Below, in pieces: positions 18,182 to 28,300 of a stretch of DNA of 43,761 bases. The DNA lies in NCBI GenBank assembly GCA_964502525.1, contig CAZCXH010000020.1, positions 1 to 43,761 of the forward strand, given 5' to 3'. Origin of the DNA: DATLYB01 sp964502525 (GTDB lineage: Bacteria > Bacteroidota > Bacteroidia > Chitinophagales > CAIOSU01). How positions within the stretch are numbered: position 1 is the first letter of the stretch; the number at the start of each line of letters is the position of its first letter. A program made the position numbers and the translations under genes. The notes beneath the pieces are model-generated. The model made no database searches and had not been told where the DNA came from. It saw only the letters and a program-made list of their open reading frames with translations.

Positions 18182-18199
18182 AATACAAAAATCCCGGTT

Positions 18200-20458
18200 A
18201 TGCATCCATTCAGAATTGGTTTCCGCATATCGCGGCAAATTGCCGTTGCTGTTTTAATTGCGCTTTTGCTGCTGCGTCCCACCGCTTCGGAAGGAATCAC
18301 CATCACCGTTATGAACAGCAATGATTCCGGCAGCGGATCGCTGAGAGATGCAATCGGCTCTGCCGGCAGCGGTGATATTATCATGTTTGATACGATATTG
18401 ACGGGAGACACGATAATACTTACATCAGGGGAAATCATCATCAATAAAAACCTTGTCATTATCGGACTGGACGATGATTCCACGTTCATCAGCGGCAACC
18501 ATGTTTCGCGCATATTCGCGATTACCGCAGGCGATACGGTCAGCATCGAGGACATGACTTTAACAGAAGGGATGTCGCCTGACAGCGGAGGCGCGGTTTA
18601 CAGCAATGGCGACTTGTCCCTCAAAACGTGCGTGCTGAATAACAATTCGTCAAAATTCGGAGGAGCGGTTTACAGTTCTCCTTCAGGAAGGTTCAACTCA
18701 TCGGGGTGTGTTTTTCAGAATAATTCCTCGATTGAAGGAGGAGGCGGCATCGCATGCATGGGCGGTTGCACTTTTAACAGCGATATTATAATCGGAAATT
18801 CGGGCGGGCGGGGTGGCGGCATCTATGCGCAGGCTTCGCTTTTCATAACAGGCAGCACCATATCCGGTAACAACGCCAGCGGGGATGGAGGCGGTATTTT
18901 GAATTATGGCAACGGCAGGGCGGTGCAATGCCTCATCGAGAACAACACGGTGAACAATCCCGCTTCCGCAGGAGGCGGGATTTTCACCAACAGCGGGAGT
19001 TTTCAAATATTGACTTCGAGGATACAGGGAAATTCAAGCGGTGCAGGCGGAGGCGTGCGCAATGAAGGCAATCTTACCATTGCCACCACCACCATCAGCA
19101 ATAATAACGCGGCAGGTTCCGGTGGCGGAATAGGAAATGAAGATGAACTAACGATCAACAACAGCACTTTAAGCGGGAACATTTCAGGAAGCAATGGTGG
19201 CGCGGCAGTTAATTCAGGTGAATTGACAATAAATGGATGCACCCTCAGCGGAAACCGCGCCAACTCGGGCGGTGGAATTCAGAACACGGGTAAAACCACG
19301 CTTTTCCGCTGCACCGTTGCCTTCAATAAAGCATCCTCAAGCGGTGGCGGTGTGAACAATGCCGACACGCTGCATTTTTCAAATACAATTATTGCAAATG
19401 ACACCGCCAACGGGCAAGGCGATGAACTTTATAATTCTTCCGGAAAAATTATCTCACAGGGGCATAATCTGGTAAGGGATATCAGTCCTTTAAGCGGTGC
19501 TGACCTAACTCCTGCCGCATCGGATAAATTTGGAACATCATCCATCCCGGTTGATCCGCTGCTCGGTCCGCTTCAAAACAATGGGGGCACCATGCTGACG
19601 CATGAGCCTCAATGCGGAAGTCCCGCAATTGATTCAGGAGACCCTGCAGGCGCATTGAGCACCGATCAGCGTGATTCTGCGAGAATTCATGGCAATGGCA
19701 TTGACATAGGTTCGGTTGAAAGCCAATATGATCCGATTATAATAGATGCCGCAATCGTTCATCCGGTTGGCAGCAACAACAACGGCTCCATAGAACTGCT
19801 GCTTTCAGGAGGGACGGCTCCCTACTACGTCCACTGGAATAACGGAGACAGCGTTTTAATAATCACAGGATTATCGGCTGGAAACTATACGGTAACTGTT
19901 GAAGATTTCTACGGATGCTCCGCAACGGAAGCGTTCAGTTTAACGGCTGTTCAGCCTCCCGTTGCAGCGTTCACCTGGGAAAATCCTTCAGGCGGAACAG
20001 TGAATTTCACCAATACATCCTCAAACAACCCCACGACCTTCCACTGGAACTTTGACGATGGGGATACATCCATAGCGCAGAACCCCTCGCACACTTACTC
20101 TTCCAATGGCAGTTATTATGTTTGCCTTTCGGTTGCCAACGCCAGCGGAACAGACACTTTCTGCGATTCCGTTTCAGTGACGGGCATCACCTCAATTGAA
20201 GAAACAGGTAAAGAGGCATTGCTTTTGGTTTATCCCAATCCCGGAACCGATTACTTATACATTGAAATTCCCGAGGCAACATTCGCTCAGGTATTTGACG
20301 CTTGCGGGAAATTATTGCAAACGGCAAGCCTTGAAAATATTTCATCATCAGGAGCGGCTAAAATCTCCATTGAGGAATTGCCTGGCGGCATTTACCTGCT
20401 GCTGCTGCATGACGGAAGAAAAGTTGCGGGAAAAAGCCGCTTCTCAGTGGTTCGTTGA
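18200..20458 (+). CDS. T9SS beta-helix protein with PKD domain
   Basis: This 752-residue protein starts 18 bp after the preceding T9SS gene, probably on the same transcript. The N terminus (MHPFRIGFRISRQIAVAVLIALLLL) is a signal peptide with a long n-region. Residues about 35-480 form a right-handed parallel beta-helix rich in GGG(I/V) turns and NN ladders (SGDIIMFD, NRANSGGGIQN), of the kind seen in surface and polysaccharide-degrading proteins. It continues into a choice-of-anchor Q segment (CGSPAIDSGDPAG...DQRDSARIHGNGIDIGSVE). A SprB-like module (GTAPYYVHWNNGDS...NYTVTVEDFYGC) and a PKD domain (FHWNFDDGDTSIAQNPSHTY) follow. A T9SS C-terminal domain (LLVYPNPGTDYLYIEI...PGGIYLLLL) ends the protein. 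No pectate-lyase catalytic residues were recognised. Confidence 0.9.
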   Translation: MHPFRIGFRISRQIAVAVLIALLLLRPTASEGITITVMNSNDSGSGSLRDAIGSAGSGDIIMFDTILTGDTIILTSGEIIINKNLVIIGLDDDSTFISGNHVSRIFAITAGDTVSIEDMTLTEGMSPDSGGAVYSNGDLSLKTCVLNNNSSKFGGAVYSSPSGRFNSSGCVFQNNSSIEGGGGIACMGGCTFNSDIIIGNSGGRGGGIYAQASLFITGSTISGNNASGDGGGILNYGNGRAVQCLIENNTVNNPASAGGGIFTNSGSFQILTSRIQGNSSGAGGGVRNEGNLTIATTTISNNNAAGSGGGIGNEDELTINNSTLSGNISGSNGGAAVNSGELTINGCTLSGNRANSGGGIQNTGKTTLFRCTVAFNKASSSGGGVNNADTLHFSNTIIANDTANGQGDELYNSSGKIISQGHNLVRDISPLSGADLTPAASDKFGTSSIPVDPLLGPLQNNGGTMLTHEPQCGSPAIDSGDPAGALSTDQRDSARIHGNGIDIGSVESQYDPIIIDAAIVHPVGSNNNGSIELLLSGGTAPYYVHWNNGDSVLIITGLSAGNYTVTVEDFYGCSATEAFSLTAVQPPVAAFTWENPSGGTVNFTNTSSNNPTTFHWNFDDGDTSIAQNPSHTYSSNGSYYVCLSVANASGTDTFCDSVSVTGITSIEETGKEALLLVYPNPGTDYLYIEIPEATFAQVFDACGKLLQTASLENISSSGAAKISIEELPGGIYLLLLHDGRKVAGKSRFSVVR

Positions 20459-20466
20459 GAAGCCAT

Positions 20467-22674
20467 TCACTCGAATATTGCCGTTAATTTATATTCTTCG
20501 TCACGCGGGTTGATCACCACTTTCTGCTTGTTTTCCAGGCCGGCATCCGACCAGCCTTCAAAACGATGCCCCTGCTCAGGAACCGCAGTGAGCGTAACGG
20601 GAACATCCAAAAAGTAAATTCCTGTCCATGGAAATGCAGCGGGGGTGATGGTGTTCACCGCTATTGTCCCCTTGCCGGAAACATTCAAATTTATCTTAGT
20701 CATTCCGCTCAATTCAAATCTTTCCAGCGCTTCGTTGCGAAGCGTATCCGGCCTTTTCTCCGCAAATTCCTTCAGCATGGCAATCTGCGAACCCGGCTCC
20801 ACGAAGTTGACTAAGTTTTTCCAGCGGTCATAGTCGCGCTGTTTCTCATCTTTAATCACGGCCTGTATCTCGTCTATCATCCGGTGAACATTTTGCGGGA
20901 GCAGCACGGTGTTCAGCAGGTCGGCATACCGGTTGATAAACTGAATCCTGAACTTCTCATTCAGCAGCATGGCGCCAAGGATGTAGATGGATGACGGATA
21001 ATCCTCATAGGTGAAGTCATGAAGCGATTCTTCGAAAACTTTTCCCCATGAATCCTCATCAAACGCTATCCAGCGCCACCTGCCGTCTGGCGTCCGCGGA
21101 CGCCACATGCGTATGTTCACCTTATAGTCGTGCGTGGCGGAATATATTTCAAATATCCAGTAATCAACAAGGCTGGCAATATCCATCATGGAATTGAGCT
21201 TCTCAAAAACCAAATCATCCTCCAAATCATTTCTCTGCATGTATTCAAGCATGCTTTGATAATGAAGGCTGTCGCCTTCAACGCTCTTCAAATATTCGGC
21301 ATAGATGATGTCAACATCCTTAACCCCGTGATTGTTTTTAATGAAATCCTTGCCCTTGCGCTCCATGAGGTTGTAAAGCCCCCAATAGCTGCCGTTGATG
21401 AACAGAACCACCGGCTGATACGCCTGGGCGTCAACATGACCGCCAGCCGCCTGAATCATTTTAAACATCAGCTCATTCTTCACCCGTTCTCCGGCAGTTT
21501 CACGGTCGCCCCCTCCCCTGCCCGAAGTCACATCCCCCCTTAGAATCACGCCATCAACGCTTTTTATTTGAGGCTTGTCAGGGAAGAAAGGATATTCCAT
21601 CCTGTCGCGCCCGAACTTTTCACCCGCTTTCACCGTGAAAGACTGCTTGGAACTGTTCCTGCTGGTGTTGCCAAAGATTTTCAGAGCCACATCCATGTTT
21701 ACAACCGGCCTGCCTTCTTTCGTGAAATATTGAAAATTTGATAACTTTTCCAAATCCTCAAAAGGGTTGGTATAAATACCCTCCTCACCGTTCCAGAGAT
21801 TGAGCGGGGCGGTGACGACCGAAACAACTGGCACCGTCACTTTTTCATTGACAAAATACACGGCTGTTGCAACTTCGCTTGGAAGGAAGCCTTTCCGGAA
21901 AGCCCGCGCCCTGATAACCGTGTTTTCGGTGATTTCAACCGGGGTGGAATAGCGAATCGAATTTGCGGGGTCAGGCGCCTTGCCGCCTATGTCATAAAAA
22001 ACTTCGCAATTATCCGGAACGACAATATCCGCCTTTATGCTGCTGCCATAAAATCCGCTCTCAGGAGAAAAGGCAGGCGGCTGGCATGCTTCAGAAATCT
22101 TCACCTCGCCCTTGTTTGCCATCCAGGGAGACGGTTCGGTGAAATAACTCCATTCATCTCCCTGAGCTATCCGGCCGTACGTAAAATCAAGATATTGCTT
22201 CGGAAACCTGACGCTGTCAATCAGCGTCTTAGCGTCTTTCGCGAAAAGATACACTGACTCTCCGCTGTTATCCAGCTTAAAGTCAGCGTGAAGCAACCCC
22301 TGCGCGGTATCATCATCGCACCAAACTACCAAAAAGCCCTTCGCGGGGATGGTCGTGAGGTCAGGAATGGAATCAGGTATTTTCCATTTTTTTTTAGTGT
22401 TCCGCTTGTCTGAAAGATACATCCCGCTCACGTCAACATCCGAATTATCCGCATTGTGCAGCTCAACAAAATCATCATACTCTTCCGCTTCATCCTTGAG
22501 GATAGAGTAATTCGCGGCTGCGATCTCATTAATGAAAAGCTTTTTTGGCTGGCAGAATGAAGGCAACGACAGGGCTGTCAGAAATAAGACTGAACCGTAA
22601 TGCCATTTGGAATTTAATCTTGCCTCCTTCGACAGAACGGCAACAGGCAATAGGCAAATTCTAAATGGTACCAT
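20467..22674 (-). CDS. Secreted CotH-kinase family protein with lamin-tail domain
   Basis: This 735-residue protein combines a lamin-tail domain (about 45-165: KLFINEIAAANYS, YDDFVELHN, SGMYLSDK), a chitobiase-C-terminal-like domain, and a CotH kinase domain (about 290-590, RGDVTSGRGGGDRETAGERVKNELMF split across motifs; NGSYWGLYNLMERKGKDFI; WRWIAFDEDSWG). A C-terminal divergent InlB-type beta module (VSGKGTIAVN...GHRFEGWSD) follows. CotH proteins are atypical kinases that phosphorylate secreted proteins; activity here is inference. There is no T9SS tail. The first 20 residues (MVPFRICLLPVAVLSKEARL) come from repeat-like DNA (tgcctattgcctgttgcc), and the hydrophobic signal (WHYGSVLFLTALSLPSFC) begins later, so the start is uncertain. 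It converges with the previous gene, 8 bp apart. Confidence 0.87.
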   Translation of the reverse strand: MVPFRICLLPVAVLSKEARLNSKWHYGSVLFLTALSLPSFCQPKKLFINEIAAANYSILKDEAEEYDDFVELHNADNSDVDVSGMYLSDKRNTKKKWKIPDSIPDLTTIPAKGFLVVWCDDDTAQGLLHADFKLDNSGESVYLFAKDAKTLIDSVRFPKQYLDFTYGRIAQGDEWSYFTEPSPWMANKGEVKISEACQPPAFSPESGFYGSSIKADIVVPDNCEVFYDIGGKAPDPANSIRYSTPVEITENTVIRARAFRKGFLPSEVATAVYFVNEKVTVPVVSVVTAPLNLWNGEEGIYTNPFEDLEKLSNFQYFTKEGRPVVNMDVALKIFGNTSRNSSKQSFTVKAGEKFGRDRMEYPFFPDKPQIKSVDGVILRGDVTSGRGGGDRETAGERVKNELMFKMIQAAGGHVDAQAYQPVVLFINGSYWGLYNLMERKGKDFIKNNHGVKDVDIIYAEYLKSVEGDSLHYQSMLEYMQRNDLEDDLVFEKLNSMMDIASLVDYWIFEIYSATHDYKVNIRMWRPRTPDGRWRWIAFDEDSWGKVFEESLHDFTYEDYPSSIYILGAMLLNEKFRIQFINRYADLLNTVLLPQNVHRMIDEIQAVIKDEKQRDYDRWKNLVNFVEPGSQIAMLKEFAEKRPDTLRNEALERFELSGMTKINLNVSGKGTIAVNTITPAAFPWTGIYFLDVPVTLTAVPEQGHRFEGWSDAGLENKQKVVINPRDEEYKLTAIFE

Positions 22675-22704
22675 TTGAAATTTGAAAAAGGAAATTTAGC
22701 AAAA

Positions 22705-22735
22705 TAAAAAACCCCTCGGAAGACTGAGGGGTTTT
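22705..22735 (-). terminator. Rho-independent terminator of the fibre-like gene
   Basis: A hairpin with arms AACCCCTC (22710-22717) and GAGGGGTT (22726-22733) and A-rich flanking sequence at 22701-22710, which is a T-run on the minus strand. It lies directly downstream of the stop of the gene at 22760-25111. The symmetric A/T flanks would also allow function on the other strand. Confidence 0.8.
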
Positions 22736-22759
22736 AGCCTGAATATTTTCTTTTATCCT

Positions 22760-25111
22760 TTAATTCGCTCCCCTTGCTTTTTCCATGATGCTTTGATCGT
22801 CATTGACCACCTGCGACAATTCCCTTCCTAAATTTTGCCACTGCGCGAACAATTCAGGCGCGTTGCGCTGCCATGAAGCGACAACTTCCTTTTTATACAA
22901 GCTCGCCTGCTTGCCGCTCGTCATAGTCCGGATGGGCGCAAGGCTCATGCCTTTTTTCTGAAGCGCTTTGCCCGCGGCAGCCCACTCTTTGTACAATTCA
23001 GTTGCTTTCGACACCCTTTCTTCATAAGAATATTCACTTTCCCTTCCCGCAGAAACATCCTGTCCAACGTTGCTGCCAGGGGATGCCGCCATCGAAGTCA
23101 CGATATCGGTTTTATAGTAGAACCCTTTGAACCCATCGCTTTTGTTGATGATTTCAACCGTGATGCCTTCCACATTTACGTCCTTCACGATCAATTCCGC
23201 ATTTCCGCCAAACGGAGTCAATTCCACGAACAAATCATCGAACTCCACATCCGAAGGCATGTCTTGCGCCAGGGAAGCGCCCCAGGGAATAAAGACGGTT
23301 TTTTCATCATTCATCACTTTCATGGATCCCTTCACCAGCGTTCCGCCATAAGTTGGGGCGTTTATTTCCTCCACTTTTACATCCGGGCTTAATTTCTCAA
23401 CATGCCCTCTCGCCAATAAAATAATAATATATCCATACCCCTTCTCCACGCGGGAGCCATCATAGGCTTCCAGCGCATAGCCCACAATGGTACCGTTGCC
23501 GCTGGCTTTCATGCCGATTCCCTCCACCGATGACGAAGTAACCGGATCGCCCACCCCGATTTTTCCACCCATCAGGTTCACCTTCACTTTAACGCGACCG
23601 GTCAATCCGATAGGATAGCCCGACTTGGGATTGTTGAGGTGAACGGAAGGCTTTTCGGAAACCACCCCCACCAACAGAGGATCATAAGCGGCAGAACTCA
23701 GTTCAAATGTCTGAGGATCTTTTTTTGAAATGGAAACTATATCACCCGCCTCAGGTTGCCTGCCCATGGAGAACACTTTGAAATATTCGGCAACATCACC
23801 CAGCAGATCATCCGAATTTGCATAAACGGAGCCTGAAGCCCTGATATCTCCATAGGTCGCGTAAGCCGGTGCCTGAATCGTGTCTCCCCACTTGTAATGA
23901 ACCGTTCCGCTGTAAGCGAATAAATAATCCCCATCATAGTCAGGCGCAACGTAGCTGTTGGAGTTGAATTGAGTATACCAGTCGTTATTGAAGTTGATGT
24001 CAATGTCATTCGGATCCTGCCCTGCGAAGGGAGCGCTGACATTCCAACCCCATCTTGAAGTATAGCATCCGCACAAAGAACTCTCGTAGGCATTGCTGCC
24101 GCTGATGTAGTATCCGGCAGGATACGCAGTGGGAAGAGGCATGTAATTGCTCAAATTTGCGGAAGGCTCATTCGGTATTCCGAAAATATATTGCCCCCTT
24201 AAATAGACCTCAAACTCAAGCGGGAAAGATTCGTCATCTCCCACCTTGGCTTCCACATACACCTTCGTTATTGTCCGGCAGTCATTACTCGTATCATCCG
24301 CGATCAAATTGGTATAAACTTCATTATTGCCCAAGCCATGGTAAATCACCTCGAAAGACGCGCCAAAATCGTGATTAAAGGCGGCAGATGTATCCGTTTC
24401 AGGGGTGCACGATGCGCCAGCGATGTCGCCTACCGTCAGCCCGTCATTAATGGCAACTGAGCCTCCATACAACGTGCTGTCCGAATTTCTCAAGGCGCCC
24501 CATAAATTCATATCCCCTACAAGTAATGCCGCATTACCGCCTTCCCTTGGCACTATATCACCATTCACGGTATCCTGAGCCTGAGCATTAATCAACTTGA
24601 TGGCATAGCCCGATGAATCCAGGTTGATCGCTTCAATCGCCCATAAAGAATCATGATCGGCTTTCGCCTTTACCGCAACGCCTGTAGTGTTAATAACATC
24701 AAGGGCCGGAAGGGTATCGTTGGCAGTTTCGGCTCTGATGGCAATATTGCCGTTGCCTTTCACATGAAGCTTGGCAAGCGGAACAATGGTGCCTATTCCG
24801 ACATTGCCGCTGTACTGTGGCGTATCAGGATAAATATTAATTCCATTTTTCTTCCATAACGATTCACCGCTGCCTCCGCCAAACGGCACCCATCCGGTGC
24901 TGTCGCGCCCCTCGAACTTCCCGTCAGAGCCTGCTGAAGGATTAAACCTTATCGTGCCCGGAATATCCGCGGTGGTAGTGCCTATAATGACAGCGCCTGC
25001 GACCTCTAATTTTTCCCTCGGATCAGAAGTGCCTACGCCAACATTTTGCGCGCTCAGAACGCACGGAAAAAATACAAGAAGAATGAAAAGCGAGGAGTAA
25101 AATTTTGCCAT
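22760..25111 (-). CDS. Secreted fibre-like protein
   Basis: This 783-residue product has a signal peptide (MAKFYSSLFILLVFFPCVLSAQ). The N-terminal half carries the GVGTSDPREKLEVAG and VGIGTIVPLAKLHVKG motifs typical of phage-tail-fibre-like and Bacteroidota surface proteins. It then has a Gly/Asp/Asn-rich beta region (about 230-400). At about 460-585 is a conserved beta domain: GDVAEYFKV, DIVSISKK, VVSEKPSVHLN, YPIGLTGRVKVKVN, GDPVTSSSVEGIGMKA, GTIVGYALEAYDG. This domain recurs at the base of fibre-like proteins in many phyla. The last 200 residues are a beta segment and a charged helical tail (YSYEERVSKATELYKEWA). There is no T9SS tail. No enzymatic function is recognised; a fibre or spike role is inference. 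Confidence 0.7.
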   Translation of the reverse strand: MAKFYSSLFILLVFFPCVLSAQNVGVGTSDPREKLEVAGAVIIGTTTADIPGTIRFNPSAGSDGKFEGRDSTGWVPFGGGSGESLWKKNGINIYPDTPQYSGNVGIGTIVPLAKLHVKGNGNIAIRAETANDTLPALDVINTTGVAVKAKADHDSLWAIEAINLDSSGYAIKLINAQAQDTVNGDIVPREGGNAALLVGDMNLWGALRNSDSTLYGGSVAINDGLTVGDIAGASCTPETDTSAAFNHDFGASFEVIYHGLGNNEVYTNLIADDTSNDCRTITKVYVEAKVGDDESFPLEFEVYLRGQYIFGIPNEPSANLSNYMPLPTAYPAGYYISGSNAYESSLCGCYTSRWGWNVSAPFAGQDPNDIDINFNNDWYTQFNSNSYVAPDYDGDYLFAYSGTVHYKWGDTIQAPAYATYGDIRASGSVYANSDDLLGDVAEYFKVFSMGRQPEAGDIVSISKKDPQTFELSSAAYDPLLVGVVSEKPSVHLNNPKSGYPIGLTGRVKVKVNLMGGKIGVGDPVTSSSVEGIGMKASGNGTIVGYALEAYDGSRVEKGYGYIIILLARGHVEKLSPDVKVEEINAPTYGGTLVKGSMKVMNDEKTVFIPWGASLAQDMPSDVEFDDLFVELTPFGGNAELIVKDVNVEGITVEIINKSDGFKGFYYKTDIVTSMAASPGSNVGQDVSAGRESEYSYEERVSKATELYKEWAAAGKALQKKGMSLAPIRTMTSGKQASLYKKEVVASWQRNAPELFAQWQNLGRELSQVVNDDQSIMEKARGAN

Positions 25112-25139
25112 ATGCCCATTTTTTTCACGTGAATGAAAA

Positions 25140-25170
25140 CTAAATTAAGAATATTACCTCTAAAAATCAA
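25140..25170 (-). promoter_or_regulatory. Probable promoter of the fibre-like gene
   Basis: On the minus strand, TTG (25168-25170) is followed after 20 bp by TAATTTAG (25140-25147), resembling TAnnTTTG. It would start transcription about 20 bp upstream of the ATG at 25111. The spacing of 20 is the same as in the tRNA-Cys promoter. Confidence 0.4.
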
Positions 25171-25282
25171 CCTTTGAGCCGATTAAATTATCCCGGAACA
25201 AGCGCAAAAAACGAATTGCAACCGGGATTTACCATCGGGCACTCATGCAGTGCAAGTTCAAAAACTCATTCACCGATGATAT

Positions 25283-25326
25283 AAAAACCAATTCCCGCCC
25301 CATCTTTTCTTCAGGGGCGGGAATTG
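25283..25326 (-). terminator. Rho-independent terminator of the giant gene
   Basis: A 13-bp perfect stem, CAATTCCCGCCCC (25289-25301) with GGGGCGGGAATTG (25314-25326), has a 12-nt loop. On the minus strand it is followed by a T-run (25283-25287). It lies 44 bp downstream of the stop of the giant surface-protein gene. Confidence 0.9.
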
Positions 25327-25369
25327 ATTTTTAAAATACCTTCAAAGAACCGTTATACCTGCCCTTCCT

Positions 25370-28300
25370 TTATTGTTTCGTCTGCACCAGCTTCCTGATA
25401 TATACGTCACCGCTTTCCGTTACGAGGCGGTAGAAGTACATGCCGTCAGGATTCATCGCAGCCTTGAACTCCATCTGGTACAACTGATCTTTCTCCGCAA
25501 CGCCTTCAAACAGTTTCGCCACCTCTTCGCCCGCAACATCATATACTACCAGGCTTACCCGTTCTTCTTCCGCCAGCCTGAAGCTGATGGTAGTTGTTTC
25601 CGAGAACGGATTGGGCTGAGCGGTCAGTTCAAATCCTTCTCCGCCAGTCGTTATCAACTGATCCGGTTTTGCATCGTCCGGGCACGGACCCAATGTCCAG
25701 TCACCTGTCTGCAGCTTCTTGTTCACATCCTTGTTCTTCACGCATTGTTCACGCGCTCCACCGCTGCAATGCCAATGCCCGAAACTGAAGCTCCAACTGC
25801 TGCTGCTCACTGCATTATGACACATCAGCGTCTTGCCTACACCACATTCGTTGTCGCAGCCATGTCCCTGCGCGTCAGTGTAACTCTGCACAAACAACTC
25901 CCTGAACGAAGATCCGATCAGCTCATCCACCGCTTTTTCACACGAGGTCGGCAGCTTGATGTCAGGACGTCCCGAACCAACTATCTGCACGAAGGTTACC
26001 GAACCAAACACTCCACCGGGCAATGCCGATGCGGACACCACCAGCACTTCGCCCGGATCCACATCCGTAAATGAAGCAATCAGGGTGGTATGGAGCAGAT
26101 CGGTGTAGAAGTTCACCGTAGCATCTCCTATGCTCAGGCTGTCAAACACATCATAATCAATCGTTACGGATGAAATACCACCGTCACACGGGCAGGCAGG
26201 TGGCGGTGTCATGTTGCACAGTCCACCGTTCTTATCAACATATCCGTAAACCGTCAGCGGACCATATTCCATTCCGGTGATATAATCAGCGCAAGAAGTA
26301 TTGATCGCAATATCCGGAATATATCCTACCAACTCAAAGTAGGTATTGGTATTGAACTTGGACATATTCAGCACATCCGACCTCACGAGGATTGAATCGC
26401 CCGGCTGCAGGTTGCTGTACGTTTGGAGCAGGTTCTGGTGATTGCTCTTTGCATAAGCTTTCACCGTGCCGCCTGCAGTTCCGTTGTAAATCAGACCGAG
26501 GAACGATATGCCACCGGAACATGCGCAAGGCGCATCCATACCACAGGTGTAATTTCTGTTATCCGTAACACCCGTAACCTTGAAGTTACCGAAGGTTCTG
26601 CCTATGAGCGCTTCTCCCTTGCCGTTGATGCAGCTTGTTGGGATGGAAGCATACGGAGCTGTCGGGGAACTTACCACTTCAAGATAAGTCACATCATCCA
26701 GCTTGCTTCCTGTGTTAAACGTTCCGTTCACTATCAGTTCATCGCCATTCTGCACATTGTAGAATACCTGGATCACGTTCTGTGACGGATAATTCCTCAC
26801 CTTCACCAAGGCTCCGCTGGATCCATAGTATTTCACCGCCAACAGCTTGATGTAACCATCCGGCTCGCAAATGTTGCAAGATGGCACATCGCCATTGCAG
26901 GTGCTGTTCATCCTGTCAACAAAACTTGTGGTGGTGAATGGTCCGGATACGAGACCAACACCCTGCGGCACACTGTAGGTGTAGGTAATGGCATCCACAT
27001 TCAGATCATTGCCTGAGGTAGCCTCTACTTTCACATACTTCGTAGCAGATCCTGCAGTCAAACTCGTGTAGAAGTAGTATTCCCAATAAGTGCTCAGAGG
27101 CGAAGATCCGTTTGCGGTGAAAGTCGAGCCATCGGAAGACTCAGACACGGCTAAAGTTGAAGTGCCGGACTGAAACGGTTTTTGCCTCCAATATAACTTG
27201 TAGGTGGTGCCGGCAGGAATTGTATGACCGAGCGTCAACACGATGTTGTCGCCAGAATCATACAACTCAGCTCCGCTGCTATTCACAGAACCTGTTGCAT
27301 CTGCCGCATCCGGAACGCCTGCTGACGAATATACCGCAGTAGCATTACCGCTCACCGTGAAGCTTCCGCAGCCCGTGAATACGGCTACATCCGGGCTGGC
27401 GCCCACTATTTCAAAGTAGGTGTAGGTGTTAAGCACACCGGAGCCTGCGGCATTCACAGTAAGCTGATCTCCATTCTGCACATTGCTGAAGGTAGCCAGC
27501 AAGCCGCTGTGTCCGGTGCCCGAATAAGCCTTAATGGTCACTCCGCTGGTGCCGGTGTATTGAACGGTGTAGCTCTTGATGCCTCCGTCACAAGCGCAGC
27601 CTTCAATTACCGGTGCGCCACAGTTTCCGTTGCTGAGGTCAATCGGGTAATCGGCTCCGCATACAGGGGTGCCGAAGCAAGCCGGATCAGCGCAATCAGT
27701 CAAGCCATCATGGTCGTCATCAATGCCGTTGCTGCACAAAGCATTCTGGCTGCCGCCCGTACATTCACCCAACGTCCATCCCAAAGCCAGCTTGCCGGGA
27801 ACATCGGATTCCTTCACGCAATAGTTCTTGTTGCTCGTGTTGCACATGGATACGCGGTCAAGACCTGAGCCGCAGCGGATGTCCACCACCGTTACCGTAT
27901 GGCTTCCAAATCCGATACAACCGTTCTGACTGGTAACTGTCACCGTGTAGGTGGTTGTAACCGTGGGCGCCACTTCTATTGAAGCCGTGTTTTCACCAGT
28001 GCTCCAATAGTAGTTGTATGGCGGTAATCCACCGGTGACGTTGGTTGTAATCACCGCTACGTTTTCAGGATAGTAACCCAACACCACTGTCTGATCATCG
28101 CAAACACCAAGGTCAACCGGGTCAGGCTGGGTAAGCGTGATGCAGGAGTCAATTGAACATCCGTTGACATCGGTAACCGTTACGCAGTATTCGCCTGCCC
28201 ACAAACCGCTAAGATCTTCTGTCGTGGCGGTAAAGGCTCCTCCTGTGGTGGTATCCACAACGATTTGATAGGTGGTCTGCACAAAACTATAGGTGATTGC

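Noticed and set aside
22701..22735. Possible attachment site or mobile-element boundary
   Set aside because: The symmetric sequence is a normal terminator hairpin with T-run; no integrase or direct repeats are nearby.
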